The position numbers were made by a program, and so were the translations under genes. From Muribaculaceae bacterium (lineage in GTDB: Bacteria > Bacteroidota > Bacteroidia > Bacteroidales > Muribaculaceae), in the NCBI GenBank assembly GCA_022510425.1, contig JAFLTO010000011.1, positions 1 to 64,000 of the forward strand: a stretch of DNA of 64,000 nt, given 5' to 3'. Under the pieces are notes generated by a model. The model was given only the letters and a program-made list of their open reading frames with translations, was not told where the DNA came from and did not search any database. Below, piece by piece: positions 35,195 to 43,579 of this stretch (positions within the stretch are counted from its first letter, which is position 1; each line of letters begins with the position of its first letter).

Positions 35195-36220
35195 CTAAAG
35201 TAATTCTGTTAATTTTTCTATAGATTGAGGTGGAGTGCTCCAGGAAGTTACAAATCTAACTTTCGATTCGATTTGACCCGGGGAACCCCAATATTCGAAT
35301 GACACCTCCTTTCTTATTTTTTCGATCACTGAGTTCGGAAGAATAAAAAATTGTTGATTTGTAGGTGAATCTATAAACTGAGCAAAGCCCTTTTTAATTA
35401 ATACTTCTTTAAGTTGCATCGCCAACTCCACACCATACTTTCCAATTCTATTGTATAAGTTATTACTGAACAAAGTTGCAAATTGTATTCCTAATAATCT
35501 GCCTTTGGCCAGCAATCCACCATGGAGTTTCATAAATGACACAAACCTTGGTAATAATTCAGGAAATCGTGTCACAATAGCTTCTCCGAAAAGTGTGCCA
35601 CATTTTGTGCCCCCTATATAAAACACATCGCAAAGATGAGCTATTTCTTTCAGACAAAGATCACCGCCTTGAGCGTTTAAACCATATGCCATTCTTGCAC
35701 CATCAATATATAATGGCAAGTTGAATTCACTGCAAGTTTTATAAATATCTTTTAATTCTTTTTTAGAATAAACCGTACCCAATTCAGTAGGGAAAGAGAT
35801 ATAAACCATACCGGGTTTCACCATATGCTCATGAGTATCATCGGCATAAAAATCTTCAAGATAGCTTCTGATCTGCAACGCACTGATTTTTCCTTCATTA
35901 TTTTGAAGAGTAAGAATCTTATGCCCCCAAGCTTCAACAGCCCCGGCTTCATGAACGTTGATATGTGAAGTGTCAGCCGCCAAAACTCCTTCATTCCTGT
36001 TTAATAATCGGTCGATAACCGTAGCATTAGTCTGTGTGCCTCCGACCATGAAAAAACATTCTCCCTCATCTAATCCACATGTATCTAAAATTAATTTTTT
36101 GGCTCTACACGTGAAATCATCTTCCCCATAACCGGGAGTGTGAAGCATATTAGTCTCATTGAGGGCCTCCATCACCTCAGGATGGGCACCAGCCATATAA
36201 TCAGTGTCTAAATAAATCAT
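35195..36220 (-). CDS. ltaE: Low-specificity L-threonine aldolase
   Basis: Threonine aldolases are PLP enzymes that split L-threonine or allo-threonine into glycine and acetaldehyde. The 341-residue protein shows the fold-type I pattern: AAxxSHINVHEAGA near residue 90, the aspartate in YIDGARMAYGL, and the PLP lysine in FYIGGTKCGTLFGEA (about residue 200). The beta-eliminating-lyase family also includes related enzymes, so the exact amino acid is inferred. Its start lies 1 nt after the nhaC stop, which implies coupled expression with the antiporter-type transporter. Confidence 0.85.
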   Translation of the reverse strand: MIYLDTDYMAGAHPEVMEALNETNMLHTPGYGEDDFTCRAKKLILDTCGLDEGECFFMVGGTQTNATVIDRLLNRNEGVLAADTSHINVHEAGAVEAWGHKILTLQNNEGKISALQIRSYLEDFYADDTHEHMVKPGMVYISFPTELGTVYSKKELKDIYKTCSEFNLPLYIDGARMAYGLNAQGGDLCLKEIAHLCDVFYIGGTKCGTLFGEAIVTRFPELLPRFVSFMKLHGGLLAKGRLLGIQFATLFSNNLYNRIGKYGVELAMQLKEVLIKKGFAQFIDSPTNQQFFILPNSVIEKIRKEVSFEYWGSPGQIESKVRFVTSWSTPPQSIEKLTELL

Positions 36221-36221
36221 T

Positions 36222-37529
36222 TTAAACAGTTTTAGAATTCTTATAAAAGTATTTCCATCCGATTATCGATAAAATCACCACAGCAGCAAGAATCCAAGGA
36301 TAGAAAAGATATCTCCATGGTGCAGTCACAGCTATTCCTGCCAAGGAGGTTGCAAGAAGAGTCTGTGCCCCATAAGGTATCAAACATTGCACTATGCAGG
36401 AAGAAGTATCTAATAAAGATGCACTGCGTCTTGGAGAAATTCCATATTTATCAGATATGTTTTTTGATATTGATCCGACAGTAAGGATTGCTACAGTGTT
36501 GTTGGCAGTGCATAGGTTTACAATACCAACCAACAGAGCTATGATAGATTGTGCTCCCCTGACTCCATTGATACCTTTAGATAAAAAACATAATAATGCA
36601 TCAATACCACCTGCAGCCTTAATAAGTCCCAACATTCCGGCTGCCATAAGGGTAATGATTATAAGATTCCCCATGCCATCAATGCCTGCTCCCATGAACC
36701 CAAGGATATCAAAAATATCAAATCCTTCAGATAAAGCAAATATGAAAGCCAGGATGATCCCACTGACCAGTGTTATTGTGACATTCACTCCTGAAATTGC
36801 CAGTATAATGACAGCCAGATATGGTATCACTAACCATGGATTGGCGGGTATTTCATTAGAAGATTGAGGAAGAGGAAAATCCCCGAATATATAAATAGCA
36901 AGTGTTATTAACGCAGCCGGCAACACCAATAAAAAGTTGGCCTTGAATTTATCGCTCATATTGCAACCCTGGGTTCGAGTAGCAGCAATTGTTGTGTCGG
37001 AAATAAATGAGAGATTATCGCCAAAAAAAGAACCTCCCAAAACTATTGCTACGAAAAACGGAATATCACCGTGGATAGTGGATGCATAACTAACAGCCAA
37101 AGGCACCAAAGCAACAACAGTTCCAACAGAAGAGCCTATAGCCATTGAAATAAAACAAGCTGCCATAAAAAGTCCCGGCATAACAAATGTAGAGGGCAAT
37201 TGATTGATGGTCAAAGCTACTGTAGCTTCCACTGCACCTGTCTTGTCAGCAAGGGTGGCGAAACATCCGGCAAGAATAAATATCCACACCATGTATAGCA
37301 CATTTGAGTTGCCAGCCTCTTTGACAAAAGCCTCTATCCTTTCAGCAAAAGGCACTTCAATATACACCATGAGTGCCCACAAAGAGGCTACCAACAAAGC
37401 TACTGTAAGTGGAATCTTATAAAAATCACCGATTATTAATGAAATCAACACATAGAGGCCTAAGAAAACTATCAAAGGACTCAATGCCAATAAATTTTTT
37501 GTGGAATTCCTGAGGGGCTTAATACTCAC
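36222..37529 (-). CDS. nhaC: NhaC-family Na+/H+ antiporter
   Basis: The 435-residue polytopic protein (about 11-12 helices) belongs to the NhaC ion transporter family, whose members exchange Na+ for H+ or couple Na+ to small organic acids. Family blocks include IGSSVGTVVALVPLAV and GDNLSFISDTTIAATRTQG, both rich in ion-binding polar residues. The start is GTG at 37529, only 4 nt after a -7 box TAATTTTG, so the mRNA is probably leaderless. Coupling with threonine aldolase suggests a physiological link, possibly amino-acid related. It sits just inside the right inverted repeat. Confidence 0.88.
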   Translation of the reverse strand: MSIKPLRNSTKNLLALSPLIVFLGLYVLISLIIGDFYKIPLTVALLVASLWALMVYIEVPFAERIEAFVKEAGNSNVLYMVWIFILAGCFATLADKTGAVEATVALTINQLPSTFVMPGLFMAACFISMAIGSSVGTVVALVPLAVSYASTIHGDIPFFVAIVLGGSFFGDNLSFISDTTIAATRTQGCNMSDKFKANFLLVLPAALITLAIYIFGDFPLPQSSNEIPANPWLVIPYLAVIILAISGVNVTITLVSGIILAFIFALSEGFDIFDILGFMGAGIDGMGNLIIITLMAAGMLGLIKAAGGIDALLCFLSKGINGVRGAQSIIALLVGIVNLCTANNTVAILTVGSISKNISDKYGISPRRSASLLDTSSCIVQCLIPYGAQTLLATSLAGIAVTAPWRYLFYPWILAAVVILSIIGWKYFYKNSKTV

Positions 37530-37533
37530 ACCG

Positions 37534-37541
37534 CAAAATTA
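37534..37541 (-). promoter_or_regulatory. -7 box of nhaC promoter (leaderless start)
   Basis: TAATTTTG on the minus strand (37541-37534) lies 4 nt before the nhaC GTG. No TTG is present at the -33 distance; the T-tail of the repeat's hairpin occupies that region. The match is good for the -7 box only. Confidence 0.45.
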
Positions 37542-37548
37542 ATAAAAA

Positions 37549-37667
37549 TAAAAAAAACGGACGATATCACATCGGCCGTTACTTTTTATAATACTTTCAA
37601 ACTAACCTAACATCATGAAACGATTTTCTGATAATATAACATTCTTATGGTTTTATTGGTTCATTAA
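37549..37667 (+). repeat. Right copy of ~118-bp inverted repeat
   Basis: The hairpin ACGGACGAT..ATCGGCCGT is followed by a 40-nt core (37583-37622) identical to the left copy, then ATG at 37615 opening a 27-codon hydrophobic frame (37615-37698, MKRFSDNITFLWFYWF..). The left copy shares MKRFSD before diverging. The distal word ATTGGTTCATTAA is also kept. The copy points outward, to the right. Confidence 0.85.
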
Positions 37668-37671
37668 GATT

Positions 37672-37703
37672 TTTGTTTTTTTTGAAGGTTTATTATAAAT
37701 TTG
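37672..37703 (+). promoter_or_regulatory. Promoter upstream of vsr remnant and helicase
   Basis: TTTG at 37672-37675, 20 nt and TAAATTTG at 37696-37703 match the consensus. Transcription near 37709 would cover the small 37771 frame and the helicase gene. Confidence 0.6.
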
Positions 37704-37770
37704 TCACTATGAAGAGAATAAGTTAAAACCCGATTCCTCTGTGACACGATAATCCAATCAGGATAACAAG

Positions 37771-37854
37771 ATGACTGATATATTGACTCCCGAGCAACGA
37801 ATCAGCAGCATGGCTCCAGTGAAAAGGAAGAAAACTTCATTTAAAGGCCGCTGA
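37771..37854 (+). pseudogene. Probable N-terminal remnant of a Vsr mismatch endonuclease
   Basis: This 27-codon frame reads MTDILTPEQRISSM then APVKRKKTSFKGR. It resembles the conserved start of very-short-patch repair endonucleases (xDxxTPEQRxxxMxxIxxKxT), then stops. No further Vsr sequence was recognised downstream. The stop shares one base with the helicase ATG (TGATG), so the remnant may now act as a coupling leader. The assignment rests on a short match. Confidence 0.45.
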
Positions 37855-39770
37855 TGAAAATTTGCCGATCCATTCAATGTCTTCAAGAACAGAAACGTCT
37901 TCTTCAGATTGAATATGAAGAAGAGAAGGCTTCTTTCACCAAAATCACTGAGCAGCAGGGAGTAGAAAAACTCAAATCCCGCGGTAATGCTTGGACTGAA
38001 ATTTCAGTTGTGCGCACATTCTATAATTCTCTTAACCAACGTGTCATTGAAATTCAAAGACCGGGATCCGAAGATGATGAAGACCATAATTTCGAGTATG
38101 GTCGGCCGGTTATGTTCTTTAATCTCTCTTCCGGATTCAATTCTTCTTTCAGACCATTGTTCAAAGGGGAAGTCAATTACGTTGACGGCAACAGAATGGT
38201 AGTTGTCATTCCGGAAGATGCAGATGTATCTTTATTGTCTGATTCACGTTATAGCGGCGTGATTCTTTCTTTCGATGAAACATCCTATTGCGCTATGTTT
38301 GATGCCATTGATTATACAATCAATGCCAAAGGCCGTATGGCTGAACTTAGAGAACTCATTTATTCAGGGAAGAAACCGGAGAATCTGAACTTGGCGCCTA
38401 TGCGGTTTCCCTACTTGAACAAGGATCAGGAAGAAGCAGTCAATAATGTTTTGGAAGCAAAAGATATAGCCATCGTTCATGGACCTCCGGGAACCGGGAA
38501 GACCACGACTCTGGTGGAAGCCATATATGAGACATTAAGGAGAGAACCGCAGGTGCTTGTTTGTGCTCAGAGCAATATGGCTGTCGACTGGATATCGGAG
38601 AAACTCGTAGACCGCGGATTGAATGTACTTAGGATCGGGAATCCAAGTCGTGTCAACGACAAAATGCTTTCTTTCACTTATGAGAAAAGATTCGAGAGTC
38701 ACCCGGTTTATTCCGATTTATGGGGAATAAGGAAGACAATAAGGCAGTTATATAAAGACAGGAACAAGACTGATTCCTGGCATCAGAAGATAGAAAGACT
38801 TAAAAGCAAGGCCACTGAACTTGAAATTAGAATAAACAATGAACTTTTCAGTCATGCTCATGTGATTGCTTCAACCCTTGTTGGGAGCTCAAGCCGGTTA
38901 CTACAGGGCATGAAATTCTCCACACTTTTCATTGATGAAGGATCACAAGCTTTGGAAGCGGCAACCTTGATTCCTATCCGCAAAGCCGGCAGAATAATTT
39001 TAGCCGGTGACCATTTTCAGTTGCCACCTACGGTGAAATCTTATGAAGCCATGAAAGGAGGCCTCGGAAAATCTCTGATGGAAAAAATAGTGAAGAATCA
39101 TCCCGAATGCGTGAAATTGCTCACCACTCAATACCGGATGCATAAGGATATCATGGAATTCTCAAGCCGCTGGTTCTATGAGGGGAAAATGATGGCTGCT
39201 CCAGAAGTAAAATTTCGTGGCATTTTGGATTTCGACACTCCAATAGAATGGATTGACACATCCAACCCAACTATTTTGGGATTAAATGTAGATTCAAATG
39301 AAGATGCAAATGCATTCTCAGAGAAAGTAACAGGAAATTTTGGTAAAATAAACAAGGATGAAGCTCTCCTTACCCTCTCTACTCTACTAAATTATTTAGA
39401 AAAGATAGGTATTAACCGAGTAATCGAGGAGCGGCTGGACATCGGTATAATTTCGCCATATCGTGCTCAGATTCAGTATCTCCGACACCTTATCAAACGT
39501 ACACCCTTCTTCAAACCTCTCAGAAAACTTATATCGGTAAACACAGTCGATGGCTTTCAAGGACAAGAACGTGACATCATCGTTATTTCCATGGTAAGAA
39601 GTAATGAAGAAAGACAAATCGGATTTCTTAGAGATCTCCGAAGAATGAATGTTGCAATGACACGTGCAAGAATGAAACTCATTATAATCGGCAACAGCAA
39701 AACACTTTCTTCAAATCCCTTCTATTCCGAATTATATAACTATATCAAATCTTTAAATTCAAATAACTGA
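37854..39770 (+). CDS. Superfamily 1 helicase, IGHMBP2/Upf1-like
   Basis: This 638-residue protein has an N-terminal OB-like region followed by the two RecA-like domains of SF1B helicases. Visible motifs: Walker A VHGPPGTGKTTT (about 212-223), motif Ia CAQSNMAVD, Walker B LFIDEGSQALEA, motif III GDHFQLPPTV, motif IV TTQYRMHKDIM, motif V VDGFQGQERDIIVISMV and motif VI NVAMTRARMKL. It is likely a 5'-3' DNA or RNA helicase of the Smubp-2 type; the cellular role is unknown. The start overlaps the stop of the small vsr-like frame by one base. Confidence 0.9.
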   Translation: MKICRSIQCLQEQKRLLQIEYEEEKASFTKITEQQGVEKLKSRGNAWTEISVVRTFYNSLNQRVIEIQRPGSEDDEDHNFEYGRPVMFFNLSSGFNSSFRPLFKGEVNYVDGNRMVVVIPEDADVSLLSDSRYSGVILSFDETSYCAMFDAIDYTINAKGRMAELRELIYSGKKPENLNLAPMRFPYLNKDQEEAVNNVLEAKDIAIVHGPPGTGKTTTLVEAIYETLRREPQVLVCAQSNMAVDWISEKLVDRGLNVLRIGNPSRVNDKMLSFTYEKRFESHPVYSDLWGIRKTIRQLYKDRNKTDSWHQKIERLKSKATELEIRINNELFSHAHVIASTLVGSSSRLLQGMKFSTLFIDEGSQALEAATLIPIRKAGRIILAGDHFQLPPTVKSYEAMKGGLGKSLMEKIVKNHPECVKLLTTQYRMHKDIMEFSSRWFYEGKMMAAPEVKFRGILDFDTPIEWIDTSNPTILGLNVDSNEDANAFSEKVTGNFGKINKDEALLTLSTLLNYLEKIGINRVIEERLDIGIISPYRAQIQYLRHLIKRTPFFKPLRKLISVNTVDGFQGQERDIIVISMVRSNEERQIGFLRDLRRMNVAMTRARMKLIIIGNSKTLSSNPFYSELYNYIKSLNSNN

Positions 39771-39804
39771 ATCTGCAGAACTTTCATAATTAAGGATAAG
39801 GAAA

Positions 39805-41187
39805 ATGCCGAACCGGAGTCTTGACATAAGGAAATATGTGGCGATTATCTCAATAATCATCTTATTGGTGATGACGGTGCTTGACGTTTCTTTGGTGAAT
39901 GTGGCACTCCCGGTGATCGGAAATGAATTCAATGTTTCAGAATCCTCCACAGTATGGCTGGTCACCATATATCAGTTAATAATAGTGATGCTTTTACTTC
40001 CTCTTGCATCGATAGGCGACCAATTTAGCTATAGAAGAAATTTTATAATAGGATTGGTGGTATTCACCATAGGTTCGGGCTTATGCGCGATGTCACAGAA
40101 TTTCACTTTTCTACTTATATCACGAGGTATCCAAGCCATTGGGGGTGCGGGAGTAATGAGCGTCAATGTAGCTCTCACAAGAATTATCTATCCTCGGAAC
40201 ATTCTGGGAAGAGGTCTTGCCCTTAATGCCATGTTTATATCAATAGCCACGGCAGCCGGACCAAGTTTGGCAGGATGGATTATGTCTATATCCACATGGC
40301 ATTGGCTTTTTCTTATTAATCTTCCTTTCGGGATATTAGCTTTTTTCATTGGAATCAAAACTTTACCTCCTAATCCCAATCCGCCTGCCAATCCTCATTT
40401 AGACTGGCAAGGAAGTTTTCTGAATGTTCTCTTTTTCGGCATGTTGTTTTATTCCTTGGGCAATATCACTGACCCCGGATTATTTTATATATGTCTTGCT
40501 ATGTTGGCTGTTGCATTGTTAGTAGGCTTCTTCTATGTTAGAAAAGAATTCAGGAGCCAAAGGCCGATGTTTCCTATAGATTTATTCCGGATTAGGCTCT
40601 ATTCTACGAGTATATTGACTTCCACAAGTTCTTTTATAGCACAGAATCTAACGATGATAGCTCTCCCCTTTTTGTTTCTTTCGGTATTAAAATTTTCGGA
40701 ATTAAACACGGGCTTGGTGATGACTCCATGGCCCTTGGCCACTATGATTGTATCCCCTTTAGCAGCACGATGGATTGAAAAACATAATGCTGCGTTTACG
40801 GCTGCATTCGGAATGCTCATTTTTATGACCGGCCTTATCACTCTTGTTTTCGTGCCAATAGAAGCAAATGAATGGGATATAATCTGGAGAATGGCTCTTT
40901 GTGGAATTGGATTCGGATTTTTCCAGACTCCCAACAACATCGTGATGGTGATGGCCACCCCGGTAGAAAGAACAGGAGCAGCCGGAGGCATGCAGAGCAC
41001 GGCTCGCCTTACAGGTCAGACTTTCGGTTCCACTTTAGTAAGTATAATTTTTGCCTTAATCGTTTCTGTTAAATTGTCGGTGACAGTATGCCTGTGGATA
41101 GCATTATTTTTTGCCATAATAGCCTGTATCTTCAGTATCGACCGAGGGAAACAGATAATCAAACGCCATGTCACACTTGAATCTTAA
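39805..41187 (+). CDS. DHA2-family MFS drug efflux transporter
   Basis: The 460-residue protein has about 14 predicted membrane helices, as in EmrB/QacA-type H+-coupled exporters. It shows the DHA2 motif LDVSLVNVALPVIG in helix 1 (motif D1), motif A as IGDQFSYRRNFIIG, and motif C-like GAGVMSVNVALTRII. Substrates cannot be predicted; multidrug export is the usual annotation. No membrane-fusion (EmrA) or outer-membrane partner gene is adjacent. It follows the helicase by 34 nt and converges on the DUF4143 ATPase gene. Confidence 0.9.
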   Translation: MPNRSLDIRKYVAIISIIILLVMTVLDVSLVNVALPVIGNEFNVSESSTVWLVTIYQLIIVMLLLPLASIGDQFSYRRNFIIGLVVFTIGSGLCAMSQNFTFLLISRGIQAIGGAGVMSVNVALTRIIYPRNILGRGLALNAMFISIATAAGPSLAGWIMSISTWHWLFLINLPFGILAFFIGIKTLPPNPNPPANPHLDWQGSFLNVLFFGMLFYSLGNITDPGLFYICLAMLAVALLVGFFYVRKEFRSQRPMFPIDLFRIRLYSTSILTSTSSFIAQNLTMIALPFLFLSVLKFSELNTGLVMTPWPLATMIVSPLAARWIEKHNAAFTAAFGMLIFMTGLITLVFVPIEANEWDIIWRMALCGIGFGFFQTPNNIVMVMATPVERTGAAGGMQSTARLTGQTFGSTLVSIIFALIVSVKLSVTVCLWIALFFAIIACIFSIDRGKQIIKRHVTLES

Positions 41188-41224
41188 CTGTTCAACCGCC
41201 CATTTCATCGAAACTACATTCCCA

Positions 41225-42430
41225 TTACAGACCGTGTATCAGAAAATGACGTAAGGATAAATGTTTTATTCCATCATAATCCGAGCTATCGTTATATGGA
41301 TCAAGAGAAATAACATATTTGGGATAGTTGTTATGAATTAATTTTAGATTCCCGAATTCTCGCTCTCTGGTTTCCTCTGATGCTAAAAGATAAGTCACCT
41401 GTATATAATGAGGTTCTTCTCCCTTTTTTTGAGCTATAAAATCTACCTCTTTGCCGGATAACTGGCCAACCGTGATATTATAACCTTGAAACACCAGTTC
41501 ATTATAAACTATATTTTCAATCTGTTTTTCTATATCGAAAGCGCGGTTGTTTTGTATAAGTGTATTTCTGATTCCGATATCCTGAAAATAATATTTCTCA
41601 TTGTTTTCAAACAACCTTTTTCCATGAATGTCATATCTGGGAACTTTTCGAATAATAAAACTTTCGCTTAAATATCTGAGATAATTTAATATGACACCTA
41701 CTGATACAGGATTTGAATTAGACTTCATATATTTGGCAATATTGGATGCTGAAATGAGTTTACCGGTATTATCAGCCAAATAATTTATCAGATTTTGAAG
41801 AAATGCAACATTCCGGATATCATTCCTTAGTATCACGTCTTTCATCAGAACTGTGTTGAGCACATCGTTCTGATACTCGATAACATCATTATCATTAAGC
41901 CCTATTTTCATTAATCCGGGGAGACCGCCGCTCCTCATAAATTTTTTCAAAGATTCATCTGAATCCTCAACATTGTGAAATATAAGAAATTCTTTATAAT
42001 TCAATGACTGGATATAAATTTCTTTGTATCGGCCGCCTATCAAAGTGCTTAATTCACTGCTTAATATCTTTGAATTAGAACCGGTGACCACAATTTCAAC
42101 ATCTTCTTCCTCATACCAGCTGCGAAGAGATTTTTCAAACCCTTCTATATCTTGTATTTCATCAATCAATATAATGTTTCGTTTTCCAGATACTTTTTTA
42201 TTATCAATATATTGATTAAGATCTTCATATTTTTTTATTTCATCATATTCTTTTTTCTCTTTATCTATAAAGATTATATTATAGCCTCGGTTGTGGATAT
42301 ATTTTTCTCTTACCAAACGAAGCAAGTAGCTCTTCCCCACTCGTCTTTGACCGGTTAATATAATAATTGTATTCCGGTTGAACCAATTCTCTATCTTGTC
42401 AATATAAAAAGGTCGAGGTATGATTTTCAT
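41225..42430 (-). CDS. AAA_14 / DUF4143 ATP-binding protein
   Basis: This 401-residue protein has an N-terminal AAA_14 domain with Walker A LTGQRRVGKSYLL (about 25-37) and Walker B ILIDEIQD, and a C-terminal DUF4143 domain with the nuclease-like pattern ending GKEVDFIAQKKGEEPHYIQVTY. Such proteins occur in many copies in Bacteroidetes; the function is unproven, with nuclease or mobile-element links suggested. Its promoter region carries a palindrome (42432-42481), pointing to tight or autogenous control. It lies between the efflux gene and the dcw cluster, where mraZ is normally found. Confidence 0.88.
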   Translation of the reverse strand: MKIIPRPFYIDKIENWFNRNTIIILTGQRRVGKSYLLRLVREKYIHNRGYNIIFIDKEKKEYDEIKKYEDLNQYIDNKKVSGKRNIILIDEIQDIEGFEKSLRSWYEEEDVEIVVTGSNSKILSSELSTLIGGRYKEIYIQSLNYKEFLIFHNVEDSDESLKKFMRSGGLPGLMKIGLNDNDVIEYQNDVLNTVLMKDVILRNDIRNVAFLQNLINYLADNTGKLISASNIAKYMKSNSNPVSVGVILNYLRYLSESFIIRKVPRYDIHGKRLFENNEKYYFQDIGIRNTLIQNNRAFDIEKQIENIVYNELVFQGYNITVGQLSGKEVDFIAQKKGEEPHYIQVTYLLASEETREREFGNLKLIHNNYPKYVISLDPYNDSSDYDGIKHLSLRHFLIHGL

Positions 42431-42431
42431 T

Positions 42432-42481
42432 GTTTATAAGTTACAAATTTATGCAAATATACAAATTTATCACTTATAAAC
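42432..42481 (-). promoter_or_regulatory. Palindrome-flanked promoter of the DUF4143 ATPase gene
   Basis: A 10-bp perfect inverted repeat, GTTTATAAGT (42432-42441) and ACTTATAAAC (42472-42481), brackets a direct repeat of ACAAATTTA (42443-42451 and 42461-42469) and the minus-strand -7 box TATATTTG (42461-42454). The left arm lies directly at the start codon. A dimeric repressor binding both arms would block the promoter. Confidence 0.6.
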
Positions 42482-42567
42482 GATAAAATCTTCTACGGAG
42501 GTGCAACTTAAAACACCAACTCCTTCGGCTTTAAAATCAATTCTCAAGGTTGTAGATAACTTTTTGA

Positions 42568-42600
42568 GAAATTAAATTGCTGTTTAAGAAATTAAACTGC
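42568..42600. repeat. 13-bp direct repeat upstream of rsmH
   Basis: GAAATTAAATTGC (42568-42580) and GAAATTAAACTGC (42588-42600) differ at one base and are spaced exactly 20 bp start to start, two DNA turns. A weak -7 box TAATTTTA follows at 42611-42618 before rsmH. The pair could be a binding site for a regulator of the dcw cluster. Confidence 0.5.
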
Positions 42601-42636
42601 AATTTTTTGCTAATTTTACAACCCCAAAAAAGAACT

Positions 42637-43560
42637 ATGGAATCAACTGCAACCGCTCCCCTGCCTTATCATGTCCCGGCTCTGCTGCCCGAAGCTATGG
42701 AATTACTTGACATAAAGCCGGATGGAACTTACATTGACGCCACTTTCGGAGGCGGGGGACATTCTCGTGCCATAATCAAATTATTAGGTGAAAAAGGTCG
42801 TCTATTCTCTTTCGATAGAGACTTGGATGCTTATGTCAACCGAATAGATGACGAGAGATTTACTTTCGTACATGGCAATTTCCGACACATTGAAAATTTC
42901 ATGAGATTTTACGGTGTTGAAAAGGTGGATGGGATTCTGGCAGACTTTGGTGTGAGCTTTCATCATTTTGATACTCCTGAACGTGGTTTTTCTTTTCGAC
43001 ATGAAGCTCCTTTGGATATGAGGATGAATCAAAAAGCAGAAAAGACGGCCTCAGAACTTCTTGCGGAGGCAGATGAATCTAAACTCACCGGCATATTCCG
43101 TTCATATGCTGACTTAAAGAAACCGGGAGCTGTGGTGAAGGCAATTTTAAATTCAAGGGAGCTCTCCCCTATCCTGACAACTTATCAACTTTCTGAAGCA
43201 GTGAAGGGTGCTCTTGATCCCAGGCAGGAAAAAAAGGAAATGGCTCAGGTGTTCCAGGCATTAAGAATTGCAGTGAACCATGAGGCTGAAGACCTGAAAC
43301 TATTCTTGAACTCTACATTAAAAGTGTTAAAGCCGGGAGGAAGATTGGTGACCCTCACCTATCATTCAATGGAAGACAGGATGGTGAAGAATTTCATGAA
43401 GACCGGAAATATCGAAGGGAAAGAAATAAAAGATTTTTATGGGAATTTAGCAACTAAATGGAAACTATTGACCCGTAAACCTTTAGAGGCAAGCACTGAG
43501 GAAGTGGGACGAAATCCACGGTCCAGAAGTGCAAGATTGCGGGCGGCGGAATTATTATAA
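42637..43560 (+). CDS. rsmH: 16S rRNA m4C1402 methyltransferase RsmH (MraW)
   Basis: RsmH methylates N4 of C1402 in the 16S rRNA decoding centre. With the ATG at 42637 the protein has 307 residues and starts MESTATAPLPYHVPALL, as in the family. An in-frame upstream start at 42577 would add 20 residues without homology. SAM-binding YIDATFGGGGHSRAI is at about 30-44, with DGILADFGVSFHHFD, DMRMNQ and the C-terminal EVGRNPRSRSARLRAAE. It opens the division and cell-wall cluster. The usual upstream mraZ is missing. Confidence 0.95.
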   Translation: MESTATAPLPYHVPALLPEAMELLDIKPDGTYIDATFGGGGHSRAIIKLLGEKGRLFSFDRDLDAYVNRIDDERFTFVHGNFRHIENFMRFYGVEKVDGILADFGVSFHHFDTPERGFSFRHEAPLDMRMNQKAEKTASELLAEADESKLTGIFRSYADLKKPGAVVKAILNSRELSPILTTYQLSEAVKGALDPRQEKKEMAQVFQALRIAVNHEAEDLKLFLNSTLKVLKPGGRLVTLTYHSMEDRMVKNFMKTGNIEGKEIKDFYGNLATKWKLLTRKPLEASTEEVGRNPRSRSARLRAAELL

Positions 43561-43579
43561 TTAAAATTCACTAATCCTA

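Noticed and set aside
42577..42636. Upstream start for rsmH
   Set aside because: The extra 20 residues lack homology and overlap the direct repeat and -7-like box.
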